Assembly (NCBI GenBank): GCA_019245255.1
Contig: JAFARV010000191.1
Span: 1-6,617, forward strand
Source: Acidobacteriaceae bacterium
GTDB taxonomy: Bacteria > Acidobacteriota > Terriglobia > Bryobacterales > Bryobacteraceae
DNA: 6,617 nucleotides
Reading direction: 5' to 3'
The translations under genes and the position numbers were made by a program. The notes beneath the pieces are model-generated. The model had not been told where the DNA came from and did not search any database. It was given only the letters and a program-made list of their open reading frames with translations. Shown here one piece after another: positions 1 to 5,252 of this stretch (its first letter is position 1; each line of letters opens with the position of its first letter).

Positions 1-416
1 TGGCCGTTGAAGAACGCACTGTTGTGTGGAAGGATTCGCCACAGCTGGCCGAAAACCGACCGTCTGTACCCGAGCCGGTGAAACCCGCCACTCCAACTCA
101 GGTCCGGTTTGGGATCACAATCATGAACCTGAAGGACAAAGAGCGCCAGGACCTGGGGATCGATGACAGGTCGGGCGTCAAGGTAGTTTCTGTGGATCCC
201 GGTTCGTTCGCGGACGACATTGGTGTGCAGGAGAACGACACGATTTTGTCGATCAATCGCCAACCCGTCTGCTCCGCGGATGATGTCATGCGATTGCAGA
301 GAGCACTGAGACCTGGGGCGCCCGTTGCGCTACATATCGTGCGCAGCACCGTCGCAGGCGGCCGCCATATACCGCCGAATCGTTACTATCTGTCGGGGCG
401 GTTGCCGGAAGAGTAA
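1..416 (+). CDS. PDZ-domain protein, C-terminal part (probable S1C/HtrA-like serine protease), 5' end outside window
   Basis: The frame is open from the left edge (first full codon at 3) to TAA at 414-416, giving 137 visible residues, so the gene starts upstream; the GTG at 24 is internal. After a Pro-rich linker (about residues 20-33), residues 35-115 form a PDZ domain: a carboxylate-loop-like FGITIMNL segment, then VVSVDPGSFADDIGVQENDTILSINRQPV, here split as VVSVDPGSFADDIGV and QENDTILSINRQPV, and an alpha-helix/beta-strand end (MRLQRALRPGAPVALHIVR). In HtrA/Deg proteases such a C-terminal PDZ binds exposed protein termini in the periplasm and regulates a trypsin-like domain. That catalytic domain is not in view, so the protease assignment is inference from domain position and resemblance. 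Another PDZ-bearing periplasmic protein is possible. It converges on the M48-like gene with only 11 bases between them and no evident terminator hairpin. Confidence 0.8.
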   Translation, partial: AVEERTVVWKDSPQLAENRPSVPEPVKPATPTQVRFGITIMNLKDKERQDLGIDDRSGVKVVSVDPGSFADDIGVQENDTILSINRQPVCSADDVMRLQRALRPGAPVALHIVRSTVAGGRHIPPNRYYLSGRLPEE

Positions 417-427
417 ACTACCTCATC

Positions 428-1288
428 CTATCTGTTGGGATGCAGAAGCGACGGGATTGGTGGGGCAGGAACAGTGATTTCACGTCTAACTTCTTCCTGT
501 AACGCTGCATAATTTCCTGTTCGCCTTGGCTCGCTTGCGCCCGCCACCTCACGTATCGTTTGCTGCAACCGGCTTATCCGTAGCGTCCGGGCTGGCAGAC
601 GTGAGAACTCTTCATCCAAGCCCGCCGGCTGCAACCGGCTAACGTATCTCAGCAGGGCTTCGGGATCGTATCCAGCTGCGGCCATCGCTCTAGCGGCGAA
701 CCGATCTGCGTCGAGTTCAAACTCGCGCAAATACTGCAAACAGGAGGCCGGAACCACATAAGGAACAAAGTAAGCTCTGCTTCCCTCGCCGCCGGTTTCG
801 ACCGTCCCGGACCAGCAGAAAAAGGACAGCGGAATGCTCGATAGAGTTGCGGTTTGAGTTGACCGCGCAGTCTGTAAGACATGCCCTTCCACAACGTGCG
901 CCATCGCGTCCGCCAGCATGCCGGCAAATTCGGCTTCATTATTTGCTGCGAGGATCAATGCGGCCGGAATCCAGACATAGCCGCCGGGGGCTGAGATCGG
1001 CTCGAAAAGCTGGCCTCCCACGTGTTCCCGAATCACCATAAAGGTCCAATTCGAGGGATCATCTGACATGTGCGCTGCCAGCCGGCTGCCAATCGCGTCG
1101 ACATACTTGCTTGCCGCCGCGTTGCCAAGCGGGGTTGTCTGGCGGCGTATTTGACTTACCAGTTGATTTCCGAGTGCGTCCACCAGTGCCTGATGCTTTG
1201 ACTGTACGCGCGCGGTCTGGCTGTGCTGCGACTCCTGGGCAGTTAGGTGAATCGACAGGAAAAGAACGATCGCAATCCCGCAGCGCAT
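428..1288 (-). CDS. Exported M48-like protein with degenerate HExxH (probable pseudopeptidase)
   Basis: This encodes 286 residues with a Sec-type signal, MRCGIAIVLFLSIHLTA, probably cleaved near residue 17-18. Residues 98-140 follow the M48 pattern: SAPGGYVWIPAALILAANNEAEFAG, written in parts as SAPGGYVWIP and AANNEAEFAG, then LADAMAHVVEGH. Active M48 enzymes have HExxH here (for example LAHEIAHV). In this protein the first zinc His is D127 and the catalytic Glu is A128, while H131 and H136 remain. The third-ligand motif ExxxD survives as E191-L-D-A-D195, followed by the usual AGYDPEA. The fold is therefore probably M48 (LoiP/BepA-like periplasmic group) but hydrolysis is unlikely; a binding or chaperone role would be inference. 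The frame stays open upstream to 1546 inside the neighbouring gene, but ATG 1288 was chosen because it gives a clean signal peptide and is preceded by GAGG (close, two bases away). It is the last gene of the leftward block. Confidence 0.8.
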   Translation of the reverse strand: MRCGIAIVLFLSIHLTAQESQHSQTARVQSKHQALVDALGNQLVSQIRRQTTPLGNAAASKYVDAIGSRLAAHMSDDPSNWTFMVIREHVGGQLFEPISAPGGYVWIPAALILAANNEAEFAGMLADAMAHVVEGHVLQTARSTQTATLSSIPLSFFCWSGTVETGGEGSRAYFVPYVVPASCLQYLREFELDADRFAARAMAAAGYDPEALLRYVSRLQPAGLDEEFSRLPARTLRISRLQQTIREVAGASEPRRTGNYAALQEEVRREITVPAPPIPSLLHPNR

Positions 1289-1448
1289 GTCCTCATTCTC
1301 AACGATCTCCAGTGGGCCGGATGTGCCGGCTTGAACGCGCGACTTCGCGTCTACGGAGGAACCGCGCACAACGGACTCGCCGGACGTGTGCAATCCGTAG
1401 CCGGTTGCTGTACCACCCCGGGGTCGCGTCCGGCGGCCTGTGCCGCTT
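1289..1448. other. 160-base gap between molybdenum subunit and M48-like gene
   Basis: No gene is supported here. Read leftward, the gap starts right after the TAA of the molybdenum subunit with a 5-bp hairpin (GCGGC-ACAG-GCCGC, 1446-1433) that lacks a following T-run. A second 5-bp inverted repeat, GCCGG-CACAT-CCGGC, lies near 1318-1332. I see no convincing -35/-10 pair for the M48-like gene, so readthrough from the hydroxylase genes is possible. The M48-like reading frame stays open through the whole gap, but the residues it would encode look unlike a protein N-terminus. Confidence 0.5.
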
Positions 1449-3539
1449 TTAAGAAGCCAAAAACGCCGGCAGCAGCGGCATGGACCGAAGGCGCTTTCCT
1501 GTCGCACTGAAGATCGCGTTCGCAATGGCAGGGGCGATCCCCACAATGGGTGTTTCTCCCGCTCCGGCTGAGGGAATGTCCTTACGATCCAGCAGCACCA
1601 CTTCGATCTGCGGAACGTCGCTAAAGCGCGGAACTCGATACTGTGACAAACGAGGATTCAGAATACGTCCATTCGCAAACTCGATGGCTTCGAACAGCGC
1701 GCCGCCCAGGCCCATGACGATTGCGCCCTCCACCTGGTTCTTCAACTGCTCCGGGTTGACAATCGCGCCGCACTCCCAGGCTTCCACCACCCGCTCCACT
1801 CGCAACTGTCCGCCGGAGCCGATCGAAATCTCGGCGCAGCAGGCAACGTAGCCGCCTTTCTCCAAGCCACAGGCAAGTCCAAAGCTGCGTGTTGGTGAGG
1901 AGTTGTGAGCTCCCCATCCGAACTTTTCCGTCGCCGCGTTCAACACCGCGAGTAGGCGCGCATTCTTTAAATTCTTCAGCCGGAACGCGAGCGGATCCAA
2001 ACCGGCAACCGCCGCAAGTTCATCCATGTGGCTCTCTCTCGCGAAATGATTGGCTGTTGCGGCCAGCCCGCGATACGAGCCATCGCGCAAAGGAGACTTC
2101 ACCTCATGAAATTCCTCGCGCTTTACCGCGACTTCGTACGGCGTCTGTAGTCCCGATGGACCAGAAAGATAGTTGTCAAATTCCCAACTCTGAAGCGAGC
2201 CGTTTCGATCTAGGGCGCCGGAAACGTCTATGATTCCAGCGGGCCGGAAGTACGCCCATGTGAACTCTTCTTCACGACTCCAGATGACTTTCACGGGCTT
2301 ACCTATCAACTTGGAAATGCGCGCGGCTTCCACCGCACACTCGCCCGTGTGCTTCCCGCCGTAACCTGACCCGGCATCAGGCATCACGACCCGCACCCGA
2401 TCCTCGGGCATATTTAAGGCGTTTGCCAGTTCGATGCGAACGCCGAATGGACGCTGCGTCCCAGTCCAGACGGTCAGTTTGTCGCTCCGATAGTCGGCTA
2501 CGGCTGCACGGGGTTCTAGCGGCGTATGGGCGATGTAGGCCACAGTGTATGTGCTTTCAACCGAATGAACTGCACTGCTGGGCGGAGTGAAGGACTTTCT
2601 CGGACCCGCCTGCGCGCGTATGTAAGAGCTCAGTTCGTCAGTCGAGAGCTGTTTGTGTTGTTGCCATTCCGCCTTGATACTCAACACGGCTTTGTGCGCC
2701 CTTTGCTCGTCCGTTCCCGCAACTGCGATGAAATCGCCGTCCCTGACAACTTGCACTCCCGGAATTTTCTCAGCGCCGCTCGTGTCCACCGAAATCAGCT
2801 TTGCGTCGAAACTCGGAGCTCTCAACACGCGGCCAAAAAGCATGCCCGGCAGCTTTTGATCGGACGGGTACTTGTGCTTACCCGTGACGATCTCGCGGCC
2901 GTTGAGCTTCGCCACGCTGGTCCCGGCCACTTGCCACGCCGCCGGAGGAGTGACGCAATCCGGCTTTCCCATTACGTGCACCCAATCCACTCTCGCAGCG
3001 AGCTCGCCAAATCCCGTTTTTCTGCCCGAGAGGATGTCCGTTATGCAGCCGGTCTTCACTTGCAGTTTTGACCGGTCCACCCGAAGGGCTTTCGCAGCCT
3101 CGTCCAGCAGCGTTTCGCGTGCGGTCGACGCCATGCGGCGCAGCTCCGGAGCCATGGTCGGCGTCGTCCTGCTTCCAAAAGTTCCGGCATCCCACGGGAC
3201 AAGCGCGGTATCGCCCATCAGCATGTTCACTGATGCCGGATCACACCGAAGCTCATCGGCAACAGCCTGCGTAAGCGACGTTCGGATATTCTGCCCGACC
3301 TCAACTTTGCCCGTAAACGCTGTGATCTTGCCATCCGGAGCGATATGCAGCCAGGCACTTACACACTCGGGGAGCGCCTGACCCCAACCATGCCGTCCGG
3401 CACCCGATTCCTGGCCTCGAGCAAACTCAGACGTAGCCGAAACCAGCAGCAGGCCGCCACCCAACATCCCAAGGAAGCGTCGCCGATCCATAGGGGCAGA
3501 GAACTCCGCCAACATCGGGTCTTTACCGTCAGGCATCAT
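1449..3539 (-). CDS. Tat-exported molybdopterin-binding (catalytic) subunit of a xanthine dehydrogenase-family hydroxylase, IorB-like
   Basis: This 696-residue protein is the large molybdenum-cofactor subunit of a xanthine oxidase-family enzyme, which hydroxylates aldehydes or N-heterocycles using water-derived oxygen. A twin-arginine signal (MDRRRFLGMLGGGLLLVSA, residues 17-35) implies folded, cofactor-loaded export. Family marks are GKVEVGQNIRTSLTQ (77-91), GTFGSRTTPTM (119-129), the cofactor loop GSGYGGK (390-396), SYRGLAATANHFARESHMDELA with R490, split as SYRGLAATANH and FARESHMDELA, and the C-terminal GAGETPIVGIAPAIANAI, where E662 matches the catalytic base Glu of the family. The order and wording of these blocks are closest to isoquinoline 1-oxidoreductase beta subunits; the length is slightly short for that group, with no obvious internal loss. 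The substrate cannot be told from sequence. ATG 3539 overlaps the upstream subunit's TGA by 11 bases, suggesting translational coupling. ATG 3491, just before the twin-arginine motif, is an alternative start. Confidence 0.92.
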   Translation of the reverse strand: MMPDGKDPMLAEFSAPMDRRRFLGMLGGGLLLVSATSEFARGQESGAGRHGWGQALPECVSAWLHIAPDGKITAFTGKVEVGQNIRTSLTQAVADELRCDPASVNMLMGDTALVPWDAGTFGSRTTPTMAPELRRMASTARETLLDEAAKALRVDRSKLQVKTGCITDILSGRKTGFGELAARVDWVHVMGKPDCVTPPAAWQVAGTSVAKLNGREIVTGKHKYPSDQKLPGMLFGRVLRAPSFDAKLISVDTSGAEKIPGVQVVRDGDFIAVAGTDEQRAHKAVLSIKAEWQQHKQLSTDELSSYIRAQAGPRKSFTPPSSAVHSVESTYTVAYIAHTPLEPRAAVADYRSDKLTVWTGTQRPFGVRIELANALNMPEDRVRVVMPDAGSGYGGKHTGECAVEAARISKLIGKPVKVIWSREEEFTWAYFRPAGIIDVSGALDRNGSLQSWEFDNYLSGPSGLQTPYEVAVKREEFHEVKSPLRDGSYRGLAATANHFARESHMDELAAVAGLDPLAFRLKNLKNARLLAVLNAATEKFGWGAHNSSPTRSFGLACGLEKGGYVACCAEISIGSGGQLRVERVVEAWECGAIVNPEQLKNQVEGAIVMGLGGALFEAIEFANGRILNPRLSQYRVPRFSDVPQIEVVLLDRKDIPSAGAGETPIVGIAPAIANAIFSATGKRLRSMPLLPAFLAS

Positions 3540-4014
3540 GCTGATGATTCATTTCTGTTATTTGTATTGAGGCTGCTGCACGCCGTACCGCCGCGACAAT
3601 GCGATTGTATGTGCCACAGCGGCAGATGTTCCCCTCGAGGTGTTGTTTGATTTCCGATTCGGACGGGTTGCGGCGCTTTCGGAGCAGGGCAACGGATTCA
3701 AGAATCATGCCTGGCGTACAGTATCCGCACTGCATCGCATCGCAATCAAGAAACGCCTGCTGAACCGGATGCAGCCGTTCGGAAGAAGCGAGCCCTTCGA
3801 TGGTTGTTATTTCCTGTCCTGCAACCGTACCTGCCGGAGTCAAACACGAGCGATGCGGGACGCCGTCCACCAGCACCGTACACGCGCCACATTGTCCTTC
3901 GCCGCAACCGTACTTAGTTCCCGTAAGGTCAAGCTCATTGCGAAGCACCCAAAGGAGCGGCCGTTCCGGATCGGTCTCAACCCGAACACGCGAGCCGTTC
4001 ACTACCAGATCCAT
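3529..4014 (-). CDS. (2Fe-2S)-binding small subunit of molybdenum hydroxylase, IorA/CoxS-like
   Basis: This 161-residue protein has the two-cluster architecture of the small subunit of xanthine oxidase-family enzymes. The N-terminal plant-ferredoxin-like domain carries C37, C42, C45 and C57 (YGCGEGQCGACTVLVDG then HRSC). The C-terminal helical domain carries C96, C99, C131 and C133 (QCGYCTPGM then GNICRCGTY), and all eight ligands are present. It passes electrons from the molybdenum site of the partner encoded immediately downstream to an acceptor. It has no signal of its own, and in this family the small subunit is normally carried across the membrane with the Tat-signal large subunit. The length is typical. 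The ATG at 4014 begins right at the conserved MDLVVNG start; no clear ribosome binding site precedes it. It is the first gene of the leftward block and shares a 63-base divergent gap with the Gfo/Idh/MocA gene. Confidence 0.95.
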   Translation of the reverse strand: MDLVVNGSRVRVETDPERPLLWVLRNELDLTGTKYGCGEGQCGACTVLVDGVPHRSCLTPAGTVAGQEITTIEGLASSERLHPVQQAFLDCDAMQCGYCTPGMILESVALLRKRRNPSESEIKQHLEGNICRCGTYNRIVAAVRRAAASIQITEMNHQHDA

Positions 4015-4077
4015 AACGTCAATTTTAGATCCGCTGTCGCGCGCAGGTCAGCTCTGATAAGCTCCCTAACAATATCG
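4015..4077. promoter_or_regulatory. Divergent intergenic region between hydroxylase block and sugar-enzyme pair
   Basis: These 63 bases lie between two oppositely directed start codons, so promoters for both directions must lie here or reach into the neighbouring coding sequence. It holds an AT-rich patch near each end (around 4021-4030 and 4068-4075). No strong operator palindrome and no clear Shine-Dalgarno sequence for either gene is visible. Confidence 0.45.
4022..4051 (-). promoter_or_regulatory. Candidate sigma-70-like promoter for the (2Fe-2S) subunit gene
   Basis: Read leftward, CTGACC (4051-4046, four of six matches to TTGACA) is followed by an 18-base spacer and TAAAAT (4027-4022, five of six matches to TATAAT). 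The -10 element ends 7 bases before the ATG at 4014, so a transcript would start at or next to the start codon and be nearly leaderless. That fits the missing ribosome binding site. The match is modest and could be chance. Confidence 0.25.
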
Positions 4078-5193
4078 ATGCGCTTCGGAAAGCTCGCTCT
4101 GGCCATCTTCGTTCCAGTAATAGTAACGACGGCTGCACCTTTACGTGTTGCCATCGTAGGGCTCGAGCACGGTCACGTGGACGGCTTCTTGAACGGCGGT
4201 AGCGCTCTCGTCCCCGCAGGCGGCGCTCTGCACCGCCCGGACGTGGAGGTCGTTGGTGTCGTCGACCCGCGTCGCGATTTGTTTGATTCATACGCGGCCA
4301 GATTGCATCTTTCGTCGGCTTTGTACTTTCCGGATATTGCCGGCATGATTGCTAAAGTCCATCCCGATGCGGCACTTGTGTTTACTTCGACACTGGGACA
4401 CACTGCGGCTGTCGAGGAATGCGCCCGGCAACACATTCACGTGATGATGGAGAAGCCGATGGCCGTCAGCTACAAGGACGCCCTAGCCATCGCCAATGCC
4501 GCTAAGAGGAACCGGGTTCACGTCCTGGTCGATTACGAAACAACCTGGTACGCCAGCAACAAAGCTGCGCATGATCTCGTCGCAAACAGCGTGGCCTTGG
4601 GCGAAATCACTAAAGTGGTTGTTCGCGATGGACATCGTGGGCCGAAGCTCATCCATGTTCAGCCGGAATTTTTCGCCTGGCTAACGGATCCGAGGCTCAA
4701 CGGCGCGGGCGCCCTCTACGACTTTGGCTGTTACGGAGCAGATCTGATGACGTGGCTGATGCGCGGCCAAGCTCCTCGATGGGTAACCGCCGTCACGCAA
4801 CACCAGCAGCCGGATGTGTACCCCAAGGTCGATGACGAAGCGGACGTGATCCTCAATTACAAGAACGCTGTCGCAATCATTCAAGCTTCCTGGAATTGGC
4901 CGTTCGACATCAAGAACATGGACGTGTACGGCCGGACGGGTTATATAAAAACGCTCAAGCGCGATCATGTGGAGATCCGTCGCAAAGGTGAAAGCGAAGG
5001 ACACACTACGGACACAACTCCACTTGCGCCGCCCTATGACGATCCCCTGCATTACCTCGCTGCGGTCATTCGCGGCGAGATCGAGGAAGATGGCAGTCCC
5101 TCTTCACTGGAGGTCAACGTGATCGTCAGCGAGATTCTCGACGCCGCTCGTGAGTCCGCAACGACCGGGAGAACCGTTCGCCTGGAGCGGTGA
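4078..5193 (+). CDS. Gfo/Idh/MocA-family oxidoreductase with N-terminal signal sequence
   Basis: This 371-residue protein begins with a hydrophobic export-type segment, MRFGKLALAIFVPVIVTTAA, followed by a Rossmann-type domain (about 22-145) and a C-terminal Gfo/Idh/MocA domain. The nucleotide loop is unusual: VAIVGLEHGHV (24-34) instead of GxGxxG. The second strand ends in D63, and the family's EKP motif is intact (E125-K126-P127). The segment GAGALYDFGCYGADL (209-223) matches the catalytic GGGxLxDxG stretch, with Y219 where many relatives have His; glucose-fructose oxidoreductase also uses Tyr there. Family members oxidise, reduce or rearrange sugars with NAD(P), or act as glycosidases through transient oxidation. 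The substrate is unknown, and the downstream GH51 gene suggests a sugar. The frame is open back to 3640 antisense to the (2Fe-2S) gene, but ATG 4078 is the first start in the intergenic gap and yields the signal. There is no twin-arginine motif, and Pro follows the likely cleavage site. Confidence 0.85.
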   Translation: MRFGKLALAIFVPVIVTTAAPLRVAIVGLEHGHVDGFLNGGSALVPAGGALHRPDVEVVGVVDPRRDLFDSYAARLHLSSALYFPDIAGMIAKVHPDAALVFTSTLGHTAAVEECARQHIHVMMEKPMAVSYKDALAIANAAKRNRVHVLVDYETTWYASNKAAHDLVANSVALGEITKVVVRDGHRGPKLIHVQPEFFAWLTDPRLNGAGALYDFGCYGADLMTWLMRGQAPRWVTAVTQHQQPDVYPKVDDEADVILNYKNAVAIIQASWNWPFDIKNMDVYGRTGYIKTLKRDHVEIRRKGESEGHTTDTTPLAPPYDDPLHYLAAVIRGEIEEDGSPSSLEVNVIVSEILDAARESATTGRTVRLER

Positions 5194-5252
5194 ACTGTCG
5201 TGCGACTAAGTTCGAGTGAGATGCTTCCGTCCCGCCCCGCGTCTGGTATCAC

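Noticed and set aside
424..442. CATCC/GGATG inverted repeat at the convergent gene ends as a shared terminator
   Set aside because: The stem is only 5 bp with a 9-base loop and no T-run on either side, so it is too weak to call.
1433..1450. Rightward terminator-like hairpin GCGGC-CTGT-GCCGC followed by TTTT
   Set aside because: No rightward gene ends near it, the stem is only 5 bp, and the T-run comes from the TAA and following bases of the leftward gene. Read leftward it has no T-run.
1289..1546. Longer version of the M48-like gene starting at 1546
   Set aside because: The frame is open, but the extra 86 residues are Arg- and Ser-rich, overlap the molybdenum subunit by about 100 bases and would bury a good signal peptide that starts at ATG 1288.
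2526..3071. 181-codon rightward open frame inside the molybdenum subunit gene
   Set aside because: It is antisense to well-conserved coding sequence and its translation shows no recognisable motif. High GC lengthens such shadow frames.
3640..4077. N-terminal extension of the Gfo/Idh/MocA gene antisense to the (2Fe-2S) gene
   Set aside because: The opposite strand has a complete subunit with all eight cluster cysteines, and the extension shows no domain. The signal sequence at 4078 marks the real start.
5194..5252. Separate promoter or small gene between the oxidoreductase and GH51 genes
   Set aside because: The 59 bases show no convincing -35/-10 pair, and every frame is closed or lacks a start with coding character.
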